Below are positions 8,266-15,900 of a stretch of 48,682 nucleotides of DNA, in pieces. Origin of the DNA: an uncultured bacterium (GTDB lineage Bacteria; Vulcanimicrobiota; CADAWZ01); NCBI GenBank assembly GCA_902790465.1, contig CADASF010000034.1, positions 1-48,682 of the forward strand. Direction: 5' to 3'. Numbering within the stretch: position 1 is the first letter of the stretch; each line of letters starts with the position of its first letter. A model generated the notes under the pieces. The model saw only the letters and a program-made list of their open reading frames with translations, was not told the DNA's origin and did no database searches. The translations under genes were made by a program, and so were the position numbers.

Positions 8266-9663
8266 ATGAGATTATATCGTTATAGAAATATTAAAAATGC
8301 TCTACTAGAACTTGAAAAGGGAACATTTTATTTTGCTAACTATAAGGAATTAAATGATCCTATTGAAGGATATATGAGAGTATATTGGCAAGGTGATAAA
8401 TATGCTTGGGAAGGATTATTTAAAAATTATATTTGTAGTTTGTTTAATGCTCTTCTATACTATTACATATCTGATAATGAATATTATATTGATTCTAAAC
8501 AAGACTTTGAAAATGCTGTTAAAAAAGTAGGAATAATTCTTGATTTAAATAGGTTTAATAATGTAACTTTTGGTAAGATTTTCCAAAAATTATATGAAAA
8601 ATTTTTAAAAAATGAATTTGTTCAAAGGATTATTTGTTTTTGTTCTGATAACAAGAAAATTTTTTCTAAACACATTAAATTATTTTTTTTATTTATACAT
8701 AAGATTGCGTTATATATTTGTTTAGAAGAAATAAAAAAATATATAAATATTGATTTATATGAATTAAAATTGTTGGAAGAATTTTGCCACAATATTGGTT
8801 ATTTTATTAATTTTGAACAATTAAATATTATTTATGAAGATGACAAATCTCATATAGATTTTTTAAATTCTTTTTGTAAAAGTGAAATAGAAAACATATT
8901 TTTAAAATTATTTTCAACTGATAGTGATTTGTATAAGAAGAGAAGATATAGACATTATTATTCAGTTCGTGATGAATTTCCAAATATTTATATAGAAAAA
9001 TTAAGAGATATTATTTATCCAGATGGTCATATTGTATGTTTTTCAAAAAATTCAGATAATTCTTCAATGTGGGGAAATTATGCAGATAACCATAAGGGCA
9101 TATGTTTTATATATGAAACAAAGAATATTGATAACAAAGAAGTGATACCAGTTGAATATTTCAAGATAGATATAAAACCTGTAAAGTATGAGAACAATCT
9201 TATTGAACGAAATTTTTTTCTCTCTTTAGGTAGATTGACATTACAGCAGATAAATACTTGGTTGAGCGGAATAAATCCAAATGAGTTAAGTGATTTATTA
9301 CATGATTATTTATCTATTAGAGAAGGTAAAATAGAAGAAAATAAATGGAGAAATGAATATTGGAAAAATTTCGAGGAAATATTTTTTAGAAAAATGATTG
9401 ATTGGAAATATGAATCAGAATATCGTATGCTTATGGCAGATTCGTTACATGAATTAAAAGATAAAACAAAAAGAGTAAAGCAATATGATAAAGAATGTTT
9501 AAAAGGTATTATTTTTGGAATTAGAACAAATATAGAAGATAAAATGAATTTGATAGAAAAAATAAGAAATTTAGGGAAAAATATAAAAGAATTTGAATTT
9601 TATCAGGCTTCGTATGATGAAGAAGATAAGAAAATTATCTTGAATAGGTTATACTATGAATAA
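8266..9663 (+). CDS. DUF2971 family protein
   Basis: A 465-residue protein with the hallmarks of DUF2971: N-terminal RLYRYRNIKNALLELEKGTF, then FANYKELNDPIEG, central IVCFSKNSDNSSMWGNYADN, HKGICFIYE, and near the end FFRKMIDWKYESEYRML. It is longer than many members because of an insert (about residues 60-220) rich in Ile, Phe, Lys and Asn. The family often occurs in defence islands, but its biochemical function is not known. AAAGGA about 10 bp before the ATG is the ribosome site. A restriction-gene tail flank lies just upstream and a palindromic element just downstream. It probably acts alone or with the small gene at 10021. Confidence 0.8.
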   Translation: MRLYRYRNIKNALLELEKGTFYFANYKELNDPIEGYMRVYWQGDKYAWEGLFKNYICSLFNALLYYYISDNEYYIDSKQDFENAVKKVGIILDLNRFNNVTFGKIFQKLYEKFLKNEFVQRIICFCSDNKKIFSKHIKLFFLFIHKIALYICLEEIKKYINIDLYELKLLEEFCHNIGYFINFEQLNIIYEDDKSHIDFLNSFCKSEIENIFLKLFSTDSDLYKKRRYRHYYSVRDEFPNIYIEKLRDIIYPDGHIVCFSKNSDNSSMWGNYADNHKGICFIYETKNIDNKEVIPVEYFKIDIKPVKYENNLIERNFFLSLGRLTLQQINTWLSGINPNELSDLLHDYLSIREGKIEENKWRNEYWKNFEEIFFRKMIDWKYESEYRMLMADSLHELKDKTKRVKQYDKECLKGIIFGIRTNIEDKMNLIEKIRNLGKNIKEFEFYQASYDEEDKKIILNRLYYE

Positions 9664-9682
9664 TTAGCATTTTTTATTAAAA

Positions 9683-10005
9683 TAACTCGTTCTGCTAATT
9701 GATTCTTAAAAAAATAAGTAAATAAAAATTTGCTATAAACTATTCAATATATGCCTGTATACTGCCATTTTGTCATTGCGAGGCTTTAGCCGTGGCAATC
9801 TAAGCCTGTAAATTATTATTTACTTAAAAATTAAGTCGATCGTATATATTTAAAATGTTGTACTCGATTTATTTAATAAATCACAAAATTTAAATTAAGT
9901 GGTTGAGATTGCCACGGTCGCACAGCTCCCTCGCAATGACCTCACCTCTAAATAGAGGCTGTTTGGGGAGATTTTAAAATATTAATTAACTAATATAACG
10001 AGTTA
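9683..10005. repeat. Spacer bounded by a 9-bp inverted repeat
   Basis: TAACTCGTT (9683-9691) is repeated inverted as AACGAGTTA (9997-10005), enclosing the palindromic element at 9772-9940. No gene is seen in this 357-bp spacer. A short hairpin CCTCTAAATAGAGG lies at about 9945-9960. The outer pair is short and could be chance. Confidence 0.35.
9772..9940. mobile_element. Dispersed palindromic element (MITE/REP-like)
   Basis: The left end GTCATTGCGAGG...CCGTGGCAATCT and the right end AGATTGCCACGGTCGC...CCTCGCAATGAC are inverted copies with AT-rich sequence between. GTCATTGCGAGG...GGCAATC is a well-known dispersed bacterial palindrome type. The ends have more G+C than the surroundings. It has no reading frame, so it would depend on an enzyme elsewhere. 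Confidence 0.65.
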
Positions 10006-10020
10006 AAAGAGAGATAAGAA

Positions 10021-10374
10021 ATGAAAAGTGAAGAGATTTTTTTTCAAAATTTAAATAATATTTATGATGTTATACAAGTGATAAATTCTTGTCAAGAAAT
10101 ATTAAAAGATTCTATTACTCTTATTGAACATAAATTTGTGATAGAAAGATATATGATAACTAAGTATTTAGATAGGAAACAAGCAATAGATATTTATAAA
10201 AAATTTAATCTTGAAAATCCAGAATATTTATTAGGAATAAATCTTTATCTTGTATTAAATCCTAATAATTGTGTAAATCTTGAACTATCATCTAATGAAG
10301 TTATTATTGAGAATTTATCATTACAACTTTTATGTTTTTGTTTTAAGAAAACTATAAAATATTTGAACAAATAA
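10021..10374 (+). CDS. Small protein of unknown function
   Basis: 117 residues, acidic/basic mixed and probably all helical at the N-terminus (SEEIFFQNLNNIYDVIQVIN, then EHKFVIERYMITKYLDRKQA), ending in a hydrophobic helix LQLLCFCFKKTIKYLNK. No signal peptide and no motif I recognise. AGAGAG lies just before the ATG. It sits between the palindromic element and the second restriction-gene tail, in line with the defence genes on both sides. It could be an accessory factor or antitoxin-like partner of the DUF2971 protein, but only position suggests this. Confidence 0.55.
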   Translation: MKSEEIFFQNLNNIYDVIQVINSCQEILKDSITLIEHKFVIERYMITKYLDRKQAIDIYKKFNLENPEYLLGINLYLVLNPNNCVNLELSSNEVIIENLSLQLLCFCFKKTIKYLNK

Positions 10375-10388
10375 AATATTGGCCCCCA

Positions 10389-10484
10389 CGCTATATCTTC
10401 GAATTGGCTAAAAATGTAATCAATATAGCCATAAAAACAGTCGCAATCCTCGACGAATTAAACAAGTTACAAGTAGAAATATAA
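10389..10484 (+). pseudogene. C-terminal tail of the lost type ISP-like restriction gene, copy 2
   Basis: Frame YIFELAKNVINIAIKTVAIL, then DELNKLQVEI and TAA 10484. It is nearly the same as copy 1 (7134-7274) but shorter at its 5' side and with its own substitutions. The bases after the stop (ATATTTGGCGAATCACT) match those after the Abi_C gene. It has no start site. Confidence 0.65.
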
Positions 10485-10531
10485 AAATATTTGGCGAATC
10501 ACTGTATTATAAAAAATTTAAGGAAAAAATA

Positions 10532-11836
10532 ATGAAAATTAAAGAACTTTATTTAAAAAATTTCCGTTGTTTTGAAGAAACAAAAATAGATTTCAATACA
10601 GATTATACTATTTTTGTTGGAATAAATGGAGCAGGTAAATCATCAATTTTAAATGCAATACAAATTATGTTATATCCAATTATGGAAGTATCTCAATATG
10701 ATATTCGTAACACTGGAATATCGAGTGATCCAAATATTAAAGATAGTGATATAACAACAAAAACAAAGAAATTGGGAAGTATTCTAAATCAAGAATTACA
10801 ATATCCAATGATTTTAAAATCTACTTTTCAAAAGTCAGATGATATAGAAATTCCTTTAGAATATACATTAAATAAAAATCATATAAATACAAGTGCAGAA
10901 ACAGAACCTCTTGTTGAATATGTAAGATATTTGCAAAATAAAGTAACAGAAGATGAAAAAACAATACTTCCAGTAATTGCTTATTATGGAACAAAAAGGC
11001 AGTGGGAGAAAACAGGACAAGAAGCTACAGATGAAATTTTATTTATGCCACAGATGAATGGCTATATAAATGCTCTAAGTGCAGAACCATTTAATATTAT
11101 GAGAATGAGACATTGGTTTTCTCGTATGTTATTAATTTCAAGAAAAAAGCCTGTTCTCGAATTTGAAGCAGTAAGAAATGCCATTGCAAATTGTTATAAA
11201 GAAATTGATGATAGGGAAGAATTGCAAGAAGTTAAAATTGACTATGATGCTGAAAAAGAAGATATAGAGATTCAAATGTATTTTGAAGATAAGACTGAAA
11301 TTTTACCATTGAGTTATTTGAGTGATGGAATGAAAAGCATTTTGGCTATTGTTTCAGACATTGCATATCGTATGGCTACCTTAAATCCTAATCTTCTTGA
11401 CAATGTGATAAAAGAAACAGATGGTATTGTAATGATAGACGAAATCGACATGCACTTGCACCCTTCTTGGCAAAGAAAAATAGTAGATAGTTTGACAAAA
11501 ACATTTCCAAAAGTTCAATTTATTTTTACGACTCATTCTCCTACAGTTTTAACAAATGTACCAAAAGAAAATATTAAAATAATATCTAATGGTAATATAT
11601 TTGATACAAATATAAATACTTATGGTCGTGATGTAAATTCAATCCTTAGAGAAATAATGCACAGTAAAATTCGTCCTTCTGAAACTCAAAAAATATTAGA
11701 TGATTTTTCAAATGCAATAGCAGATTCAGATTTAGAGAATGCAGAAAAAATACTTGAACAATTAAAAAGTATTTTAGGCGAAAATGACAGTGAAGTTGTA
11801 AACGCACAAGTAACTCTTGATCTTGAAAAAATATGA
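10532..11836 (+). CDS. ptuA: Septu-like ATPase PtuA (AAA/ABC-type)
   Basis: 434 residues. It starts MKIKELYLKNFRCFEETKID, with Walker A GINGAGKS at 30-37, a signature-like PLSYLSDGMKSILAIVSD, Walker B GIVMIDEIDMHLHP (D303, E304) and FTTHSP (H335). This is the SMC/RecF-like ATPase layout used by PtuA and by the ATPases of some retrons. The partner 10 bp downstream is an HNH nuclease of the PtuB/TIGR02646 type, which makes Septu the best name. PtuA is thought to form the oligomeric sensor that holds PtuB. No reverse transcriptase or structured RNA is visible nearby, so a retron is unlikely. AAGGAAAA precedes the ATG. Confidence 0.8.
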   Translation: MKIKELYLKNFRCFEETKIDFNTDYTIFVGINGAGKSSILNAIQIMLYPIMEVSQYDIRNTGISSDPNIKDSDITTKTKKLGSILNQELQYPMILKSTFQKSDDIEIPLEYTLNKNHINTSAETEPLVEYVRYLQNKVTEDEKTILPVIAYYGTKRQWEKTGQEATDEILFMPQMNGYINALSAEPFNIMRMRHWFSRMLLISRKKPVLEFEAVRNAIANCYKEIDDREELQEVKIDYDAEKEDIEIQMYFEDKTEILPLSYLSDGMKSILAIVSDIAYRMATLNPNLLDNVIKETDGIVMIDEIDMHLHPSWQRKIVDSLTKTFPKVQFIFTTHSPTVLTNVPKENIKIISNGNIFDTNINTYGRDVNSILREIMHSKIRPSETQKILDDFSNAIADSDLENAEKILEQLKSILGENDSEVVNAQVTLDLEKI

Positions 11837-11846
11837 GGTTTTAATC

Positions 11847-12548
11847 GTGATTTACATCAAAAAAAATTCTCCGCCTAAAAAATTTGTTGAATTTGTACAA
11901 AAAAATAAAAAAGCACATTTTAAAGCACATTTTGATGATATGCCTTCTGATGTTAAACAGATTTTAAGAGAGTCTCTTTTAAAAGAACAGGGATATTTAT
12001 GTGCTTATTGCATGAGTAGAATTAATATAGAAGATAAAAATACAGAACAAAATACCACAAAAAATAAAATATTAAATAAAATAGAACATTATGTACCACG
12101 AAATAGTGAAAATGAACTTGATTATAAAAATCTTTTAGCTGTTTGTGGTGGAAATTCTTTTGGAAATGAGGAAAAACATCAGCATTGCGATACAAAGAAA
12201 GGCAATAAAACTTTAAAAATTAATCCTCAAAATAAATACCATATAAGTCAAATTTCTTACAAACCAGATGGCACTATTTATTCAAAAAATAAAGAGTTTG
12301 ATGATGATCTTAATAAAGTTCTCAATTTGAATGATGATGAAGGTTGTCTTAAACAACGCAGAAAAGAAGCATTGGATACACTAAAAAGTGAAATTCATAA
12401 AATTTATAAAGATAAAACAGCAACTTTAAATTTTCTAAAAAAAACATTAAATTTTTATACAAGTTTAAATGAAAAAGGAGAGCTACAACCATATTGTGGT
12501 ATTCTTATTGAATATTTAGAAAAGAAAATAAATAACTGGCACAAATAA
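11847..12548 (+). CDS. ptuB: Septu-like HNH nuclease PtuB
   Basis: About 233 residues. The HNH/zinc layout is clear: CAYC at 52-55, IEHYVPR with H81, then NLLAVCGG and CDTKKGN (C114). This is the TIGR02646/PtuB pattern, a DNA-cutting effector partnered with PtuA. I chose GTG 11847 because TGAGGT lies 8 bp upstream and the protein then follows the ptuA stop by 10 bp; an upstream TTG would overlap ptuA without a ribosome site. The final residues KKINNWHK, the stop region and the terminator are repeated at 14637-14730, after the next cassette. Confidence 0.8.
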   Translation: MIYIKKNSPPKKFVEFVQKNKKAHFKAHFDDMPSDVKQILRESLLKEQGYLCAYCMSRINIEDKNTEQNTTKNKILNKIEHYVPRNSENELDYKNLLAVCGGNSFGNEEKHQHCDTKKGNKTLKINPQNKYHISQISYKPDGTIYSKNKEFDDDLNKVLNLNDDEGCLKQRRKEALDTLKSEIHKIYKDKTATLNFLKKTLNFYTSLNEKGELQPYCGILIEYLEKKINNWHK

Positions 12549-12619
12549 TTTTTATTTACTAAAAACATAAAAAAATCGTGTTGAGAAATTTTTCTTAACA
12601 CGATTTTTTTACTCACTTA
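12524..12619 (+). repeat. Direct repeat: ptuB tail plus terminator, copy 1
   Basis: GAAAATAAATAACTGGCACA and following bases through the hairpin to CTCACTTA match 14637-14730 with few changes. It contains the ptuB 3' end and the bidirectional terminator. The repeat ends at the TTA that, in the second copy, is the stop codon of the STAS gene. Confidence 0.85.
12569..12610. terminator. Bidirectional terminator hairpin after ptuB
   Basis: AAATCGTGTTGAGAAA pairs with TTTCTTAACACGATTT, flanked by A-runs on the left and T-runs on the right, so it can work on both strands. The same hairpin occurs at 14685-14722. Confidence 0.85.
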
Positions 12620-12655
12620 TTTTATATTTGAAATAAAACTCACTGAATTTTTATT

Positions 12656-12678
12656 AAAAGGAAAAATATTTTCCTTTT
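12656..12678. terminator. Perfect 10-bp hairpin, possible second terminator
   Basis: AAAAGGAAAA pairs exactly with TTTTCCTTTT around a 3-base loop and is followed by TATTTC. It lies 100 bp upstream of the next cassette and may shield it from ptuAB transcription. The rest of 12620-12777 shows only AT-rich sequence. Confidence 0.5.
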
Positions 12679-12777
12679 TATTTCAAAAAAATATTATTTT
12701 TTATCATTTTTCTAAATGAAAAGGAAATTTAATTTACCTTTAGAATATAATTATAAAATAAAATAAGGAAAATAATA

Positions 12778-14034
12778 ATGGAAATACAAAGAGTTTTTAT
12801 AGATGGATTTAAAAATTTATCAAATATTAATATAAATTTTGATAAATTAACTGCTTTAGTTGCATTAAATAATTTTGGTAAATCAAATGTATTATCTGCT
12901 TTAGAATTTGGAATATCTTTCATTCAAAGAAGACCTATTGACAAAGTAAAATTAATGTCAAGTACAAAGTTTATTCCTCTTAATAAAGCTATTGATAATA
13001 AAAGTTTTACTTTTGCCATTGAATTATTAATGAATTTAAATTCTCAAAATTATTATGTTTATTATGAATTTAAATTTAACTGGGCTTTACCTAATCCTAA
13101 AATAATATACGAATCCTTAAAAATTAAAACAGATAAAAAAGGTAATAAATTTACTCAACTAATAAATAGAAATGAAGAAGAAGCAAAATATAAAAGTTCA
13201 AAAACAAGTAAATGCTCTACGAAAATTAAAATAGAATCTAATGAGCTTGTTATTAATAAATTGCAGGCATATGATAATATATATTATTTAGAAGTCATAA
13301 AACAAATAAATTCTTTGACTTTTCACACAGAAAAAACTTTAGATGCTAAAAATAGTCTTTATGTTCAAGAAATTGTTATTAACAGAACTGAAAATGAAAT
13401 TTCTGTTGAAAGTCTGCCAAGTATTATATTTGAATTAAAAAATAGATACCCAGATAAATATGAATTACTAATAAATACATATAAAGAGTTATTCCCCAAT
13501 ATTGAAGATTTACAAGTTAGAGAATTTTCTTTAAATGCAACAGATATTAATAATATACAAAATAAAAATATTATTTCCCCTAAAGCATATTTCTTGACAG
13601 TTAAAGATAAAAATTTGATAGATTATGTAAATTTTTCTTCAATGTCTGATGGAGCAATAAGAATTTTTACAATCCTAACTAAAATTATTATTGCATCTAT
13701 AAGTAACATCTCATTAATAGCAATAGAAGAACCAGAAAATTCAATGCATCCAAAATTATTTAAAGCATATATTCAAATAATTTTGCAACTTTTAGATCAA
13801 TGTAAACTTATTATTACAAGTCATTCTCCTTATATTATTAACTTTATAGACCCTAAATGGATTTATGTAGGTTTAAATAAAAAAGAAGGAGTAGCAGAAT
13901 TTTTTTCTTTCAAAAAAACAGGTAGAAAAAAATTATTGAAAGATGCAGAAGATTTAGATATGGGGATGGGGGATTATCTATTTTCTCTTATTAGTGATAA
14001 CTCTTCAAATATTGATGAATACTTGGAGCGTTAA
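12778..14034 (+). CDS. AAA ATPase of an OLD/PARIS-like two-gene cassette
   Basis: 418 residues. It opens IQRVFIDGFKNLSNININFD. The Walker A region is ALNNFGKSN (29-37), a relaxed P-loop; a signature-like SSMSDGAIRIFTIL follows, Walker B is IAIEEPENSMHP (E317, E318), and ITSHSP carries H349. This is the OLD-family/RecF-type ATPase form (AAA_15/AAA_21). It has no TOPRIM domain of its own; a TOPRIM-like protein is encoded 4 bp downstream, so the pair resembles a split OLD nuclease or a PARIS-type AriA/AriB pair. AAGGAAAA precedes the ATG. The cassette is bounded by the ptuB-tail repeat. Exact family is not certain. Confidence 0.75.
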   Translation: MEIQRVFIDGFKNLSNININFDKLTALVALNNFGKSNVLSALEFGISFIQRRPIDKVKLMSSTKFIPLNKAIDNKSFTFAIELLMNLNSQNYYVYYEFKFNWALPNPKIIYESLKIKTDKKGNKFTQLINRNEEEAKYKSSKTSKCSTKIKIESNELVINKLQAYDNIYYLEVIKQINSLTFHTEKTLDAKNSLYVQEIVINRTENEISVESLPSIIFELKNRYPDKYELLINTYKELFPNIEDLQVREFSLNATDINNIQNKNIISPKAYFLTVKDKNLIDYVNFSSMSDGAIRIFTILTKIIIASISNISLIAIEEPENSMHPKLFKAYIQIILQLLDQCKLIITSHSPYIINFIDPKWIYVGLNKKEGVAEFFSFKKTGRKKLLKDAEDLDMGMGDYLFSLISDNSSNIDEYLER

Positions 14035-14038
14035 TCAA

Positions 14039-14635
14039 ATGAATAAATGTATTGTTTTATTTGTTGAGGGACAAACCGAAGTAGAATTTTATAATAAAAT
14101 TATATCTTATATAAGAGAACAACTACCCAACAAAAAATTTGATGTTAAAATTAATTGTATAAATGTAGAAGGTGTAGGCGGTTTTAAGAAAGAGGCTTTA
14201 AAAAAATTCAAAAAAGAAATTAAAATAAAATACAAAAATCATCAATTTATAATTTTTTGTTGTTTAGATTCAGATGTTTTTGAAGGTTCACAACAACCAC
14301 CAATTAATTTAAATAAAATACAAAAAGATTTAAAAATTAATGGAGCTAATAAAGTTTTTATAATACAAGCTGTACACACTATAGAGGATTGGTTTTTAAT
14401 AGACATTGAGAGTATTTTATCCTTTTTAAAATTAAAACCAACTACGAATATTAATGGAAAAAATGGTCTTGATAAAATGAAAACTATTTATAAAAAAGCA
14501 AATAAAACATACATAAAGGGTGGTAATACTAAAGATTTTATAGAAAAACTAAACATAAATAAAATAATACAAAACGAAGAAGTTAAAGAAAAATTAAAAC
14601 CTTTATTTGATGAATTGAATTGCAAATTTCTTTAA
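14039..14635 (+). CDS. TOPRIM-like effector partnered with the AAA ATPase
   Basis: 198 residues from ATG 14039, next to the ATPase stop at 14034 (an upstream in-frame TTG would overlap the ATPase). The N-terminus KCIVLFVEGQTEVEFYNKII gives the TOPRIM glutamate (E10) and the second strand gives FCCLDSDVF with D77 and D79. These are the metal-binding residues of a TOPRIM nuclease. The remaining part has VHTIEDWFLIDIESILSFL, where the W-F-L-x-D motif recurs in DUF4276/RloB-like proteins. The likely role is a nuclease released or activated by the ATPase on phage infection, by analogy with OLD and PARIS. Subfamily is not settled. Confidence 0.65.
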   Translation: MNKCIVLFVEGQTEVEFYNKIISYIREQLPNKKFDVKINCINVEGVGGFKKEALKKFKKEIKIKYKNHQFIIFCCLDSDVFEGSQQPPINLNKIQKDLKINGANKVFIIQAVHTIEDWFLIDIESILSFLKLKPTTNINGKNGLDKMKTIYKKANKTYIKGGNTKDFIEKLNINKIIQNEEVKEKLKPLFDELNCKFL

Positions 14636-14636
14636 A

Positions 14637-14730
14637 GAAAATTAAAAACTGGCATAAAGAGTTTATTTAAAAAAACATAAAAAAAAATCGTGTTGAGAAA
14701 TTTTTCTTAACACGATTTTTTATTCACTTA
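14637..14730 (+). repeat. Direct repeat: ptuB tail plus terminator, copy 2
   Basis: GAAAATTAAAAACTGGCATA and following bases, in frame as KIKNWHKEFI, then the hairpin AAATCGTGTTGAGAAA...TTTCTTAACACGATTT (14685-14722) and TTCACTTA. It lies directly after the TOPRIM gene stop and ends in the STAS stop codon, so here the terminator serves both converging units. Confidence 0.85.
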
Positions 14731-15078
14731 GTTCGCTTCTATTTCATCAAGTACCATTTGTACATTTGGATATATTTTCATAACTTTACTCAATCCCGTT
14801 ATGTCAAATATCTTGTTTATTTCAGTTTTGGAGCTTACAAGATATAGCTTTCCATTCAATGAATTTACTTTTATGTTTGCAGATGTTACAGCACCGATTC
14901 CGCTACTGTCAATATGTTTTGTGTCTGTAAAATCTATTATGATATTTTTATGACCAGATGATATCAATTTGGAAAACAGTTTTTTTAGTTCAGAGTAAGA
15001 GACATAATCAATATCTCCAGTCAGTTCTACAATTGTAAGACCAGGTCTTGTTTCCTTCAAATCTTTTAGTACCTTCAT
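14728..15078 (-). CDS. STAS-domain anti-sigma factor antagonist
   Basis: 116 residues, one STAS domain of the SpoIIAA/RsbV type: IVELTGDIDYVSYSELKKLF, then NIIIDFTDTKHIDSSGIGAV, where S58 is the expected phosphorylation site, and GKLYLVSSKTEINKIFDI. In this family the unphosphorylated form binds an anti-sigma kinase and frees a sigma factor. No kinase (RsbW/SpoIIAB-like) or sigma factor is present in the window, so the partner is elsewhere. The gene is the last of the long minus-strand run, 14 bp after the zinc-ribbon membrane protein, with AGGAGC in front of its ATG. Confidence 0.9.
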   Translation of the reverse strand: MKVLKDLKETRPGLTIVELTGDIDYVSYSELKKLFSKLISSGHKNIIIDFTDTKHIDSSGIGAVTSANIKVNSLNGKLYLVSSKTEINKIFDITGLSKVMKIYPNVQMVLDEIEAN

Positions 15079-15092
15079 TTTTGTAAGCTCCT

Positions 15093-15899
15093 TTATTTAT
15101 TATTATTTTTATTTTCTTGATTCATAACTTGATCTTTTCTGTATGCTATAAAAGTAAGCAGAAAAACAAATGGGATAGCAAGAACTATGCCCAAAATACA
15201 TAACAATTTATTGCCTGTTAAAAATAACAATGTTGTCAAAAGAATTGCAGAAAATTTTGTTGTATAAAACAGTTTTTGCCATCTTGGGACCATTTTTATA
15301 TTGCCTTTACATTGTTTACATAAATTGTTTGTAATCTTTGTTTTACAGTGTGGGCAATAATTTTCTACCCCTATAATTTCCTGTTTTATCTTTGGCTCAT
15401 TTGTTCTTATTTCATCTACAAGTTCCTGCATATTAGGAAAAGACATTCCATAAGGATTGTTGTCTATTTCCGTTATATTAGGCAGTTGTTCTTGTGTTTG
15501 AGGTTTTCTCAATATTAACTTCCTTGGCATAATGCCTTTGTTTTGTTGTGCATATGGAAAATATCCATATATTATTGTTGAATTAGTCAATTCATGCCAA
15601 GAAAATTTGATTTCTTTTGTTGAATCAGATACGGTAAGTCCCTTTCTTGATGTTGTAACTTGTATCCTATTCTGCCTAAATCTTCGGCTTAGATGAGACA
15701 TTGGAACAAATAAAAGCAATATAACTAAAACAATTTGAAATGGTGTTACAAATTGTTTTGGAATGCCAACTCCATTTTGAAGATTTGTAAAATCTTTTAC
15801 TGTAAATGAGATATAAAACCAAATTATAATTGGAATAATACTTCCAATTATATTCATTATATTTGCAACTTTATTTTCTTTATACTGATACTGTGCCAT
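15093..15899 (-). CDS. Zinc-ribbon membrane protein, unknown function
   Basis: About 268 residues. Two hydrophobic spans lie near the N-terminus (IMNIIGSIIPIIIWFYISF and IVLVILLLFVPM), then a soluble stretch. A treble/zinc ribbon CPHCKTKITNNLCKQCKG follows, and two more spans near the end (FSAILLTTLLFLTGNKLL and ILGIVLAIPFVFLLTFIAY). The ATG at 15899 is preferred because AAGGAAA precedes it and it follows the previous stop by 1 bp; an upstream TTG at 15914 has no support. No known family is recognised. Coupling to the secreted toroid-like protein upstream suggests a shared role at the membrane, but that is position only. Confidence 0.65.
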   Translation of the reverse strand: MAQYQYKENKVANIMNIIGSIIPIIIWFYISFTVKDFTNLQNGVGIPKQFVTPFQIVLVILLLFVPMSHLSRRFRQNRIQVTTSRKGLTVSDSTKEIKFSWHELTNSTIIYGYFPYAQQNKGIMPRKLILRKPQTQEQLPNITEIDNNPYGMSFPNMQELVDEIRTNEPKIKQEIIGVENYCPHCKTKITNNLCKQCKGNIKMVPRWQKLFYTTKFSAILLTTLLFLTGNKLLCILGIVLAIPFVFLLTFIAYRKDQVMNQENKNNNK

Positions 15900-15900
15900 G

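Noticed and set aside
9772-9940. Palindromic repeat as CRISPR or as an RNA gene
   Set aside because: Only one inverted pair is present, there are no spacers, and no cas genes are near.
10532-12548. Retron (ATPase plus HNH effector)
   Set aside because: No reverse transcriptase and no msr/msd-like structured region upstream; Septu explains the pair.
12778-14635. Calling the pair PARIS (AriA/AriB)
   Set aside because: The layout is similar, but I cannot confirm DUF4435 in the second protein, so only a likeness is stated.
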